A DNA stretch of 28,928 nt from DATHVR01 sp035461175 (GTDB lineage Bacteria > Actinomycetota > Acidimicrobiia > Spongiisociales > ZC4RG35): NCBI GenBank assembly GCA_035461175.1, contig DATHVR010000155.1:1-28928 (forward strand), in the 5' to 3' direction. The notes under the pieces were generated by a model. It was not told where the DNA came from, searched no databases, and saw nothing but the letters and a program-made list of their open reading frames with translations. Numbering within the stretch: position 1 is the first letter of the stretch; each line of letters begins with the position of its first letter. The position numbers and the translations under genes were made by a program. Shown here one piece after another: positions 6,798 through 14,346 of this stretch.

Positions 6798-8402
6798 TCA
6801 AGCTCGACTGAGATCGCCCAGGATCTGTTCGGCGGCCAGCATCCCCGGCGCCCCCATGACACAGCCGCCGGGATGGGTGCCCGAGCCGCACTGGTAGTAC
6901 CCGTCGATCGGGGTGCGGTACTGATTCCAGCCCGGGGCGGGACGGAAGAAGAACATCTGCGGGGCGAGGAACTCGCCGCCGAATATGTTGCCTTCCGACA
7001 GACCGACGACCCGCTCGATGTCGAGCGGCGTCACCACCTCCCGGTGCAGGACGAGATCGCCGAACCCGGGGAAGAAGGACTCCAGGGTGGCCTGGACCGT
7101 GTCGCCCAGGTTCTGGCGCTGTGCCTCCCAGTCGCTCTCACGAAGGTGATAGGGGGCATACTGGATGAAGCACGACATGACGTGCTTGCCGGGAGGAGCC
7201 ATGTCGGGGTCGATGGTGGACTGGACGGCACTGTCGATGTAAGGAAGGCTGCTGTACCAGCCGTACTTGGCATCGTCGAAGGCCCGTTCCAGATAATCCA
7301 TCGACGGCCCGATGTTGGTGAAGCCCCGGTACTGGTCGGTCCGGTCCCCCAGGGCAGGGAAGCGGGGGGCGCCGTCGAGAGCGAAGTTGACCTTGGCCGA
7401 GGTGCCCTGGAACTTGAACCGGTGGATGTCCTCGACCAGGTCGGCGGGCAACTCCCGCGGCTCGACCAGTTCCAGGAACGTACGCCGGGGATCGAGGGCC
7501 GAGACCACGATGCCGGCCGAAAACTCGGTCCCGTCGGCCAGTGCCACTCCCCGGGCCTTGCCGTTGGAGGTGATCACAGCCTCCACTGGGCTCTCCAGAC
7601 GGATCTCGGCACCGAAGGCCTCGGCGGCGCGGGCCAGCACCTGGGTGAAGCCGCCGTTACCGCCCTTGTGGAACGCCCAGGCACCGAACTCGCCGTCGTG
7701 CTCGCCGATGATGTGGTAGAGCAACACCAGACCCGAGCCCTGGGACCGGGGTCCCACCTTGGTGCCGATGATGCTCGACGACGACAGGTAGCCCTTGAGC
7801 AGGTCGTTCTCGAAGTAGTCGTCGAGGAAATCGGCGGCGCTCCCGGTGAGGAGACGGACGGCGTTGTGGAAGGTGCGCTTGTCCAGCTTCCGCAGGTGCT
7901 GGGCCAGTTCCGCCATCCGGGCCAGCTCCAGCGGGTCATCGGAGAACGGATCGGGCGGGATCTGGTCGAGGAGAGGTTTGATCGCCCGCCGCACCATCGA
8001 AACATCGTGCTGGTACTGGTCGTAGGCGTCGGTGTCGTGAGCGGAATGGCGGGCGATCTCGCGCAGGTTGGCGTCGTGATCGGGACCGAGCAGGAGGTAG
8101 TCCCCGTCCTCGCCGGGAGCGAAGCTGGAGGGCATCTCCAGCGGCATGAACCCGTGACGGGTCAGTTCAAGGTCGTGGATGATGCGGGGTCGAAGCAGGC
8201 TGAGCGCGTACGAGAAGGTGGTGAAAGAGAACCCCGGATACAGCTCCTCGGTGATGGCGGCGCCTCCCACCAGGTGGCGGCGCTCCAGGATGAGGGTGCG
8301 CAATCCTGTCTTGGCCAGGTAGGCACCGTTGACGAGGCCGTTGTGGCCGCCACCGATGACGATGGCGTCGTAGTCGGTCGACTTCTTCTTGGCAGCTGAC
8401 AT
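6798..8402 (-). CDS. PYROXD2/CrtI-like FAD-dependent oxidoreductase
   Basis: 534-aa flavin amine-oxidase-fold protein. The FAD dinucleotide site AIVIGGGHNGLVNGAYLA is at about 14-30, followed by LILERRHLVGGAA. The C-terminal FAD motif runs through CGSGTHPGGCVMGAPGM (505-521). This layout is that of phytoene-desaturase-like proteins of the PYROXD2 group. No carotenoid genes are nearby, so true carotenoid desaturation is unlikely. The substrate is unknown; its GcvT-like partner suggests oxidation or demethylation of a small N- or O-methyl compound, which is inference. Its ATG follows the GcvT-like stop after 4 bp and the TetR gene follows after 3 bp, so the three genes form one transcript. Confidence 0.88.
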   Translation of the reverse strand: MSAAKKKSTDYDAIVIGGGHNGLVNGAYLAKTGLRTLILERRHLVGGAAITEELYPGFSFTTFSYALSLLRPRIIHDLELTRHGFMPLEMPSSFAPGEDGDYLLLGPDHDANLREIARHSAHDTDAYDQYQHDVSMVRRAIKPLLDQIPPDPFSDDPLELARMAELAQHLRKLDKRTFHNAVRLLTGSAADFLDDYFENDLLKGYLSSSSIIGTKVGPRSQGSGLVLLYHIIGEHDGEFGAWAFHKGGNGGFTQVLARAAEAFGAEIRLESPVEAVITSNGKARGVALADGTEFSAGIVVSALDPRRTFLELVEPRELPADLVEDIHRFKFQGTSAKVNFALDGAPRFPALGDRTDQYRGFTNIGPSMDYLERAFDDAKYGWYSSLPYIDSAVQSTIDPDMAPPGKHVMSCFIQYAPYHLRESDWEAQRQNLGDTVQATLESFFPGFGDLVLHREVVTPLDIERVVGLSEGNIFGGEFLAPQMFFFRPAPGWNQYRTPIDGYYQCGSGTHPGGCVMGAPGMLAAEQILGDLSRA

Positions 8403-8406
8403 GGGT

Positions 8407-9597
8407 TCAGGCGGTCCTTCGGTCGGGGTGGAAGAGGGGCAGAGGAGTGACCACCGCCCCCACCGTGTGATGACGATGGTCGATGGTCACCTCCAGGTTC
8501 ACCCGGTTGCCGGGCTCGGCCAGGTCGGGACGGACCCGGGCCAGGCCGATGTGGCGCTGCAGCATCGGCGAGTACATCGAACTCGACGCCCAGCCGACCA
8601 CCGCACCCTCGTCGTCGTAGAGCATCCGGTCCGCCTCCACCGGGGCATGGTCCTTGGGGGGAATCAGGCCGGCGGCGTCGAAGAGGTCATCCCACTCCTG
8701 CCAGTCGACCACCAGGCCGGTGAAGCGGTGGCGGCTCGACGCCCGTTCGATCTCGCGACGGATGGCGTCGCGTCCGATGAACGGTCGGTCCAGATCGGAC
8801 ACCATCCATCCCAATCCGAGCTCGACCGGAGTGGTCTTCTGGGCCGGGGTCCAGGCGAACCGGGCCGAGGTGAAATCGACGTCGATCAGCGGCAGCCCCG
8901 CCTCGATGCGGGCCATGCTGAGGGCGATCTGGCCGAACGGGATCAGACCCGCGGGAATCCCTGCCTCCATCACCGCATCCCATACCGGCAGCGCCCGCTC
9001 GGCCGGGACCCACACCTCGTAGCCGAGGTCGCCGGTGAAGCCGGTCCTGGAGACGATCACCCCGGCGTCGGCGATCTTGGTGGTGGTGAGCTGGAAATAG
9101 CCCAGGCCCCCGATATCGGGGGCCACCCCGTCGAGGATCTCACGTGAGCGGGGTCCCTGGACGGCGATAGCCGCCCAGGCCTCCGACTCGTCGACGATTT
9201 CGACTGCCATGCCCCGGGTCAGAGCCGACAGGTAGGCGAGATTGGGGCGGGCGGCGGAGAGGAGGAACTCGTCCCCCGCCAACCGCAAGATCACCCCGTC
9301 CTCGATCAGGTAGCCGTCGTCGTCGCACCAGATGGTGTATTGGGCGCGCCCGATCCGGCAGGTGGCTATGTCCCGGGCCAGCACCCCGGCCAGGAACCGC
9401 TCGGCATCCGGGCCTTGGATCCGGTACTTGTAGAGAGGCGAGGTGTCGAAGATCCCGGCAGAGTTGCGGATCGCGAAATACTCGAACTTCTCCGACAGCT
9501 GATACTTGTCGGCGACGAGATAGCCGGCCCAGTGGCTCCAGAGCCCGGTGTGGTCGAGCGCCGCCACCCGCTCGTGGAAAGGCGTGGTCCGGATCAT
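8407..9597 (-). CDS. GcvT-like aminomethyltransferase family protein
   Basis: 396 aa with the GcvT/DmdA fold, which binds tetrahydrofolate and takes one-carbon groups from amino-methyl or sulfur-methyl donors. Typical blocks are GIFDTSPLYKYRIQGPDAERFL (48-69), the CDDDGYLIEDGVILR strand pair (91-105) with acidic residues at 99-100 where GcvT has its catalytic Asp, AIAVQGPRSREIL (144-155) and TGFTGDLGYEVW (185-196). No gcvH or gcvP is near, so this is unlikely to be the glycine-cleavage T-protein. It is more probably a stand-alone demethylase such as those for dimethylglycine or DMSP; the substrate cannot be read. First gene of an operon with a PYROXD2-like oxidase and a TetR regulator. No Shine-Dalgarno; a good promoter lies 6 nt upstream of the ATG. 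Confidence 0.85.
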   Translation of the reverse strand: MIRTTPFHERVAALDHTGLWSHWAGYLVADKYQLSEKFEYFAIRNSAGIFDTSPLYKYRIQGPDAERFLAGVLARDIATCRIGRAQYTIWCDDDGYLIEDGVILRLAGDEFLLSAARPNLAYLSALTRGMAVEIVDESEAWAAIAVQGPRSREILDGVAPDIGGLGYFQLTTTKIADAGVIVSRTGFTGDLGYEVWVPAERALPVWDAVMEAGIPAGLIPFGQIALSMARIEAGLPLIDVDFTSARFAWTPAQKTTPVELGLGWMVSDLDRPFIGRDAIRREIERASSRHRFTGLVVDWQEWDDLFDAAGLIPPKDHAPVEADRMLYDDEGAVVGWASSSMYSPMLQRHIGLARVRPDLAEPGNRVNLEVTIDHRHHTVGAVVTPLPLFHPDRRTA

Positions 9598-9603
9598 CCC
9601 GCG

Positions 9604-9632
9604 AGGTTATCGCCAGTTGGACAAGCGCACAA
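9604..9632 (-). promoter_or_regulatory. Promoter of the GcvT/PYROXD2/TetR operon
   Basis: On the minus strand TTGTGC (plus 9627-9632), a 17-nt spacer and TAACCT (plus 9604-9609), then 6 nt to the ATG at 9597. This is the best -35/-10 pair at a protein-coding gene in the window and predicts a leaderless message. A 48-bp palindrome begins 19 bp upstream of the -35. Confidence 0.5.
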
Positions 9633-9651
9633 CAGAGCGGGGATCAAACCG

Positions 9652-9699
9652 TTTTCGCGACAGAATTGCGCGCCATGGCGCGCAAATCTGTCGCGAAAA
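9652..9699. repeat. Nearly perfect 48-bp palindrome
   Basis: The sequence reads the same on both strands at 46 of 48 positions (23 of 24 base pairs), the only mismatch being a9665/a9686. Outer arms are ttttcgcgacaga (9652-9664) and its complement (9687-9699); the core ttgcgcgccatggcgcgcaa (9666-9685) is a perfect 20-bp palindrome centred on ccatgg. It lies 10 bp after the stop of the thioesterase gene and upstream of the promoter of the GcvT operon. It could be a terminator for the first, a regulator site for the second, or a dispersed palindromic element. No T-run follows the structure in the minus-strand transcript. Confidence 0.95.
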
Positions 9700-9709
9700 G
9701 CGGGTTGGT

Positions 9710-10234
9710 TCAGGGGTAGTACTCGTCGGATTGGTAGGGGGTCTTGGCCTCGGGGCCGGCCACCTGCTGGAAGTGTTCGATCCCCACCATGATGAAGAGG
9801 CTGCGCACCTCGACGCAGCGGGAGCCGTCGGGGAGGTAGCCCACCGCCTCGGCGTAGAGCTTGCGCCCCTGCACCCCGGTCAGCCAGGCCTCGCCCCGCA
9901 CCGTCACCCCGAGCGGGATCGGGACCAGGTAGTCGACGTGGAGGTTGCCGGTCACGGCCGGCATCTGGTGGGCCATCGACACGAACCCGATCAGGTCGTC
10001 GAAGAAGGCGGCGGTGGCGCCGCCGTGGACGAGACCGGGCCCGCCCTCAAAACGGGGGTCGAACACCAACTCGGCCACGATCTTGTCGCCTTCCACCCAG
10101 GGCTTGATGCCGAGGCGGGCGGGGTTGGCGGAGCCACACCCGAAACAGGTGTCGAGGTGCTCGGTGGGCATCGACTCGGCCCACTCCCGATCCCGGATCG
10201 GAACGATGGTGCCGGTTATGTATTTGAAGGCCAT
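9710..10234 (-). CDS. PaaI-family hotdog thioesterase
   Basis: 174-aa single-hotdog protein likely to hydrolyse acyl-CoA thioesters in the cytoplasm. The start of the family region, CFGCGSANPARLGI (30-43), is typical of the PaaI/THEM4-like group. The catalytic helix block reads GPGLVHGGATAAFFDDLIGF, with the conserved HGG and a following acidic residue. The C-terminal strand carries the usual amphipathic pattern. The substrate is unknown. The ATG follows directly on the TAG of the upstream hypothetical gene with no gap, so translation is probably coupled; both lie downstream of ilvE. A 48-bp palindrome sits just past its stop. Confidence 0.88.
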   Translation of the reverse strand: MAFKYITGTIVPIRDREWAESMPTEHLDTCFGCGSANPARLGIKPWVEGDKIVAELVFDPRFEGGPGLVHGGATAAFFDDLIGFVSMAHQMPAVTGNLHVDYLVPIPLGVTVRGEAWLTGVQGRKLYAEAVGYLPDGSRCVEVRSLFIMVGIEHFQQVAGPEAKTPYQSDEYYP

Positions 10235-10705
10235 CTATCCCCGCGACTTCAGGTCGGCGTGGGTGTTGTCCAGGAACAGATCGCCTCCCACGTCGGCCAC
10301 CGCCGCCCGTCCCGGCGAGCGTTCATGGGCCGCCGCCACGATCCACCGCTGCCGGCGCTCTTCCAGCCCCTCGGAGCGGGTGTGGCCGAACCCGGCCAGG
10401 GTCAAGGCCACCTGCAGGTCCTCGGGCACGGGTGCCCGACCGAAGTGGGCGGCGCGGGCCGACATGAGGGCGGCCAGGATTTGTCGTAGCCGGGGATTGT
10501 CATCGGGCAGGTCGGCCGTGGACAGGATGCGGAGTGCCCAGCCGGTGTCGGGACCGGGCGTCCCGAACACCCCGCCTTCGGGCTTCTCCTCGGGCGTCGT
10601 GATGAGGCCGGGGCGGGGCGGCTGTCGCCGCCGGGCCGGAGGTGGCTCCATCACGGGCGTGGGCAGTTCGGTCGGGGAGATCTCTACGTGGGGTTGTTGA
10701 GCCAT
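10235..10705 (-). CDS. Hypothetical protein, Pro-rich N terminus
   Basis: 156 aa, family not recognised. Residues 1-35 are rich in Pro and Arg and probably disordered. A folded part of about 100 residues follows, with predicted helices (LRQILAALMSARAAHF, VALTLAGFGHTRSEGLEERR). There is no signal peptide, membrane segment or cysteine. It is sandwiched between ilvE (3 bp upstream) and the thioesterase (0 bp downstream) in one transcript, and its codon and base usage match its neighbours, so it is very likely a real gene. No function is proposed. Confidence 0.75.
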   Translation of the reverse strand: MAQQPHVEISPTELPTPVMEPPPARRRQPPRPGLITTPEEKPEGGVFGTPGPDTGWALRILSTADLPDDNPRLRQILAALMSARAAHFGRAPVPEDLQVALTLAGFGHTRSEGLEERRQRWIVAAAHERSPGRAAVADVGGDLFLDNTHADLKSRG

Positions 10706-10708
10706 GGT

Positions 10709-11623
10709 CTAGATGTAGTCCAGCCAGCCCCGGCGCGCTGCCAGCTTGCCGGAGACGGTGTCGGCGTACAGGGATTGGGCCTGACGGGTGATCGGGCCGG
10801 GCCGTCCCGTTCCCACGGGTCGGTCGTCGACATCCCGGATCGGAGTCACCTCGGCGGCGGTGCCGGTGAGGAACAATTCGTCGGCCCCGTAGAGGTCGCC
10901 GCGGGTGAGGGCGGTGGGACGGATCTCGACTCCGTCGTCGGTGAGCAGATCGATGACCGAGGCCCGGGTGATCCCGTCGAGGATTCCCGCCGAGATCGGT
11001 GGCGTGTACACCACCCCGTCCCGCACCAGGAAGAGGTTCTCGCCCGAGCCCTCGGAGACGTTGCCGTCACCGTTGAGCATCAGCGCCTCGTCATAGCCGG
11101 TGGCCACCGCCTCCTGCTTGGCCAGCACGCTGTTCAAATACTGGCCGCTCCCCTTGGCGAGGGGGATAAAGCTCTGACCACTGATCCGGCGCCAGGATGA
11201 GACCCGCACCCGGATGCCGTTCTCGATCCCTTCCTCGCCCAGATAGGCCCCCCAGCGCCAGGCGGCGATTCCGACCCGCACCTCGGCGGTGCCGGGGTTG
11301 AGGCCGATGGCGCCGAGGCCGTAGAAGACGAGGGGACGGATGTAACCGGCCTCGAGACCGTTGACCCGCAGGACCTCCCGGCACGCCTCCATCAACTCGT
11401 CGACGTCGTACTGCCAGGGGATGTTGTAGGCCAGCGCCGAGCGGCGCAGACGGTCGATGTGATCGCGCAACCGAAAGATGGCGGTTCCCTCCGGCGTCTC
11501 ATAGGCACGTATGCCTTCGAAGACGGCGGTGCCGTAGTGGAGGGCGTGGGTGAGGAAATGGATCTGGGCCTCTTCCCAGGGAACCAATTCACCGTCCATC
11601 CAGATGGTGGTGGCTTTCTCCAT
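10709..11623 (-). CDS. ilvE: Branched-chain amino acid aminotransferase
   Basis: 304-aa fold-type IV PLP enzyme that interconverts Leu, Ile or Val and their 2-oxo acids with 2-oxoglutarate, the last step of their synthesis and first of their breakdown. The PLP-binding lysine is Lys157 in PLAKGSGQYLNS, and the PLP-phosphate block EGSGENLFLV starts at 191. THALHYGTAVFEGIRAY (25-41) is the standard N-terminal motif and places this in the short IlvE class (about 300-310 aa). It heads a run with a hypothetical protein and a thioesterase. The start has no Shine-Dalgarno; TGGCACAAT lies 6 nt upstream, suggesting a leaderless message although the S9 peptidase gene ends only 57 bp upstream on the same strand. 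Confidence 0.95.
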   Translation of the reverse strand: MEKATTIWMDGELVPWEEAQIHFLTHALHYGTAVFEGIRAYETPEGTAIFRLRDHIDRLRRSALAYNIPWQYDVDELMEACREVLRVNGLEAGYIRPLVFYGLGAIGLNPGTAEVRVGIAAWRWGAYLGEEGIENGIRVRVSSWRRISGQSFIPLAKGSGQYLNSVLAKQEAVATGYDEALMLNGDGNVSEGSGENLFLVRDGVVYTPPISAGILDGITRASVIDLLTDDGVEIRPTALTRGDLYGADELFLTGTAAEVTPIRDVDDRPVGTGRPGPITRQAQSLYADTVSGKLAARRGWLDYI

Positions 11624-11629
11624 ACCGAC

Positions 11630-11638
11630 ATTGTGCCA
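11630..11638 (-). promoter_or_regulatory. Possible extended -10 promoter of ilvE
   Basis: Minus strand TGGCACAAT, 6 nt before the ATG. It is identical to the element ahead of the flavoprotein gene at 4478 and at the same distance. No good -35 is seen. Confidence 0.35.
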
Positions 11639-11680
11639 CGGTCGGCCACACCCGGTTTCATCCGGTCAGGGACCGGCCCC

Positions 11681-13549
11681 TCACCCCCGGGGCGACAGCC
11701 ACCGACCCAGCCACTCGAGGATGATCTCGAATCGTTCCTCCCGATGACGGGGCCGACCGCTGCGCGTCAGTTCGTGGCCCTCGCCGGGGAAGCGGACGAA
11801 CTCGGTGGGGACGCCGTTGCCGGCCAGGATGTCGAAGAACTGTTCGGCCTGCTCGATCGGGCAACGGAAGTCGTTCTCGGAGTGGAGGATCAGAGTGGGG
11901 GTCTCGACCCGGTCGGCCACCCGCAGCGGGCTCCGTTCCCACCGCAGACGGTGCTCGCCTAGATAGCTGTCGGCGAACCAACCCCCGATGTCCGAGGTGC
12001 CGCCGAAACTCGGCCACGACAGCAGTGCCCGCTCGACCACCGCCGCCTTCCAGCGGGTCTGGTGGGCGATCAGCCAGGCGGTGAGGAAGCCGCCGTACGA
12101 CCCGCCCATCACCCCCATGCGGTCGCGGTCGAGGCGGGGGAACTCTTCCATGGCGGCGGCGACGGCGGCGTCGATGTCCTCGACGTCCACCGTCCCCCAG
12201 CCCTCGCCCCTCACCGCCTGGAGGAACTCGCGGCTGCCCCCGGTCGACCCCCGCGGGTTGGTGGCCACCACCCCGTATCCGGCCCGGGCATACACCTGGA
12301 ACTCGTCGAAATAGCCCCAGCCATAGTGGCTGGCCGGGCCGCCGTGGATGTTGAGCAGCAGCGGCACCGGGCCCTCGCCGGGAGGGAGATGGACCCAGAC
12401 GTCGAGTGGGCCCCCAGCACCGTCCACCACGAGATGGCGGGGATGGAGCGCCTCAGCCTCCCGACCCCCGAAATCATGGTGGTCCTCGGTCGTGTCCCCC
12501 TGCCGGACCACCAGATGCCCGGGGGAGTCGACCGTCGAAGTGGCCACGGCGAGGGTGCCCCCGGCCCGGTCGAACCCGGAGACCACCTCGAGCCCGGTGT
12601 GGAGAGACTCGACCGAGCCGTCCGGCTCCACCGCCAGAGCTCCGGCGCGGCCGGAGTCGATGTCCCACACCAGGGCGGCGGCACCGTCGAAGCGCAGGCG
12701 GGGCGCACCGGCGGCGAACGAGTAGAGACCGCGGGGATGGTCGACGACCGGGATGACCTCCGGTTCCAGCCGCCACAGTCCGGACAGGTCGGGAAAGTCG
12801 TCGCCGGGGCTGCCGAGGCCGTGTAAGACCCCGTCCGCCCGGAACCCGAGGGCGGCCCACTGTCCACGGGGTGCCTCCCCCACCGTCTCCCCGTCCTCGA
12901 CCGAGACTACCCGGATGTCGCTTCCGGGGTCGTATCCGGGACGGTCGGAGAGATCGGTCAGGTAGGCGATCCGGGACCCATCGGGAGACCACACCGGGCC
13001 GAGCTGGTCGCGGTCGGACCCGTCGAGGCGGACCGCCCCCGCATCGCCGACGGCATCGACCAGGTAGATGCTGCGCAGGCGATCGTGGGTCCAGCCCAGA
13101 CCGTCGGCCCGATAGTCCCTCCGTTCAATGCGGCGGGGACGCCTGGCTCGCTCCTCATCGTCGAGGTCTGCCCACTCGGGTCGCCAGTCGCTCCCCACCA
13201 CGGCCAGCCGGCGCCCGTCGGGTGCCCAGACGGGAACGCCCGACACCCCCAACGGAAGATCGGTCAGCAGGCGCGCCTCGCCGCCGTCGACCGGGATGAT
13301 CGCTAGTTGCGCCACCCTGTCCTCGGCCCGCAGGAAGGCCAGGCTCTGCCCATCCGGTGACCACACCGGCACCGAGTCGCCGTCGCCGGAGGTGAACGGC
13401 CGCGCCGTGCTTCCCTCGGCGATCCAGATCCGGCGGCGGTAACGGTCAGCCTCCGAATCGACCACCGTGACACCGAAGGCGACCCGCCGCCCGTCGGGGG
13501 AAACGGCGGGATCGGATGGAGTGGCGAGGCCGTGGAGCCGGTCGGTCAA
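11681..13549 (-). CDS. S9-family serine peptidase (acylaminoacyl/dipeptidyl peptidase type)
   Basis: 622 aa from a TTG start. The first 370 residues are a beta-propeller with repeated WSPDG-type blades (VSPDGRRVAFG, VWSPDGQSLAFL, VWAPDGRRLAVVG, VWSPDGSRIAYL). The last 250 are an alpha/beta-hydrolase with Ser484 in GGSYGG, Asp560 in SENDFRC and His592 in GEGHE. Such enzymes trim short peptides, probably in the cytoplasm since no signal peptide is seen. The open frame continues 280 codons upstream, but that part lies opposite pgpA and has no family similarity. The TTG at 13549 starts where the S9 fold starts and has AGGAAG 4 nt upstream (plus 13554-13559). It is divergent from pgpA. Confidence 0.9.
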   Translation of the reverse strand: MTDRLHGLATPSDPAVSPDGRRVAFGVTVVDSEADRYRRRIWIAEGSTARPFTSGDGDSVPVWSPDGQSLAFLRAEDRVAQLAIIPVDGGEARLLTDLPLGVSGVPVWAPDGRRLAVVGSDWRPEWADLDDEERARRPRRIERRDYRADGLGWTHDRLRSIYLVDAVGDAGAVRLDGSDRDQLGPVWSPDGSRIAYLTDLSDRPGYDPGSDIRVVSVEDGETVGEAPRGQWAALGFRADGVLHGLGSPGDDFPDLSGLWRLEPEVIPVVDHPRGLYSFAAGAPRLRFDGAAALVWDIDSGRAGALAVEPDGSVESLHTGLEVVSGFDRAGGTLAVATSTVDSPGHLVVRQGDTTEDHHDFGGREAEALHPRHLVVDGAGGPLDVWVHLPPGEGPVPLLLNIHGGPASHYGWGYFDEFQVYARAGYGVVATNPRGSTGGSREFLQAVRGEGWGTVDVEDIDAAVAAAMEEFPRLDRDRMGVMGGSYGGFLTAWLIAHQTRWKAAVVERALLSWPSFGGTSDIGGWFADSYLGEHRLRWERSPLRVADRVETPTLILHSENDFRCPIEQAEQFFDILAGNGVPTEFVRFPGEGHELTRSGRPRHREERFEIILEWLGRWLSPRG

Positions 13550-13574
13550 TGGTCTTCCTGGGTCGGGCGGGGAG

Positions 13575-13584
13575 ACCCTACCCT
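13575..13584. promoter_or_regulatory. Overlapping divergent -10 boxes between S9 peptidase and pgpA
   Basis: The plus strand reads accctaccct. TACCCT (13579-13584) lies 7 nt before the pgpA ATG and predicts a leaderless message. On the minus strand TAGGGT (13580-13575) would give the peptidase a leader of about 20 nt holding its Shine-Dalgarno. The two boxes share the central TA, so the promoters would compete for polymerase. Confidence 0.35.
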
Positions 13585-13591
13585 GCCGCCG

Positions 13592-14047
13592 ATGGCCCGC
13601 CTCATCGCCTCGTTCTTCGGCACCGGACTCATCCTCCGCCGGGTCCGGGGCGAGGACATGGGCTCGGGGACGCTGGCCGGCATGTTCGCCCTGGTGATCG
13701 CCGTTCTCCTGGGCGAGGTGGGCTGGTGGGCCCAGGCGGCCGCGGCGCTGGTGGTGACCCTGGCCTCTCTGATCTCGGTGCGCCGATTTGCCGACGCGGA
13801 AGGCGATCCCGGCTGGGTGGTGGTCGACGAGGCGGCGGGAACTTTTCTGGCCACCATCGGCCTGGTGCTCCCCGCCGCGGTCGTTGCCTGGCTCGTGTTC
13901 CGCACCGCCGACATCTTCAAAGGAGCGTTCCCGGGGGTGGCGGCCGCCGAGGACCTGCCCGGCGCCGTAGGGGTGACGGCCGACGACCTGGTGGCGGGTC
14001 TCTACGGGCTGGCCGCCGGGTGGGCTCTCCAGGCCCTGCTGTTCTGA
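13592..14047 (+). CDS. pgpA: Phosphatidylglycerophosphatase A
   Basis: 151-aa membrane protein that removes the phosphate from phosphatidylglycerophosphate to make phosphatidylglycerol. The PgpA family blocks are present: FFGTGLILRRVRGEDMGSGTLAG at the N terminus, DPGWVVVDEAAGT (72-84) with the conserved DE, FRTADIFKGAFPG (103-115), and the C-terminal GVTADDLVAGLYG (127-139) with the DD pair. About three hydrophobic segments lie between. I prefer the ATG at 13592 to one at 13532, because the earlier one would overlap the divergent peptidase start and adds a segment without family similarity. The gap to the next gene holds a cobalamin riboswitch, so pgpA is transcribed separately from the B12 operon. 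Confidence 0.85.
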   Translation: MARLIASFFGTGLILRRVRGEDMGSGTLAGMFALVIAVLLGEVGWWAQAAAALVVTLASLISVRRFADAEGDPGWVVVDEAAGTFLATIGLVLPAAVVAWLVFRTADIFKGAFPGVAAAEDLPGAVGVTADDLVAGLYGLAAGWALQALLF

Positions 14048-14085
14048 ACCTGTCTCGATCCGTCGGTGGCCCAGGACCCACCCAC

Positions 14086-14094
14086 TGCTAGTGT
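14086..14094 (+). promoter_or_regulatory. Possible extended -10 promoter of the B12 operon
   Basis: tgctagtgt matches the extended -10 pattern TGnTAnnnT and lies about 20 nt before the start of the conserved riboswitch region, a suitable place for the promoter. No clear -35. Sequence match only. Confidence 0.3.
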
Positions 14095-14112
14095 CGGCTC
14101 CGACAACTTGTT

Positions 14113-14210
14113 TTGGTCCTATCCGGGGAAGCCGGTCGAAGTCCGGCGCTGACCCGCAACCGTAGGTCGTCCCCCACCGGGGACGGCGAGCCGGGATACC
14201 GGTGGGACCG
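14113..14210 (+). ncRNA. Cobalamin riboswitch
   Basis: Regulatory RNA that binds adenosylcobalamin and usually shuts off downstream expression when B12 is plentiful. The conserved core reads ggggaagccggtcgaagtcc (14124-14143), continued by ggcgctgacccgcaaccgt (14144-14162), matching the class I consensus. The B12 box gagccgggatacc is at 14188-14200. Closing arms ggtcc (14115-14119) and ggacc (14205-14209) pair, and cccaccgg (14173-14180) is complementary to ccggtggg (14199-14206). It lies upstream of the surface protein and ECF transporter genes and is the strongest evidence that this operon handles cobalamin. Confidence 0.95.
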
Positions 14211-14211
14211 A

Positions 14212-14249
14212 GGCTCCATATGCACCCGTCGAGGTCTACGGGTGGAGCC
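14212..14249 (+). promoter_or_regulatory. Strong hairpin after the riboswitch (expression platform candidate)
   Basis: ggctc (14212-14216) pairs with gagcc (14245-14249), and cacccgt (14223-14229) with acgggtg (14238-14244), with a 6-nt bulge on the left and an 8-nt loop. It begins 2 nt after the riboswitch and lies about 100 nt before the first start codon. It has no U-tract, so it is more likely part of a translation-control or kissing-loop platform than an intrinsic terminator. The SD of the next gene (gaggaagga, 14331-14339) is preceded by cctc, which could pair with its gagg. Confidence 0.5.
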
Positions 14250-14346
14250 CGGGACGAACACGGCGTCCGACCCGCCCTCCCGGCGGGGAACCATCGGAAC
14301 CCCTCGTCGCTGGGTCCACCTCCCGGCCCCGAGGAAGGAACACCCG

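Noticed and set aside
6282..8399. 705-codon plus-strand open frame
   Set aside because: Antisense shadow of the TetR and PYROXD2-like genes; no domain is seen.
6798..8402. Carotenoid phytoene desaturase
   Set aside because: No crtB, crtE or other carotenoid genes nearby, and the sequence is closer to the PYROXD2 group.
8407..9597. Glycine cleavage T-protein (gcvT)
   Set aside because: No gcvH or gcvP nearby and the operon partners differ; called only as GcvT-like.
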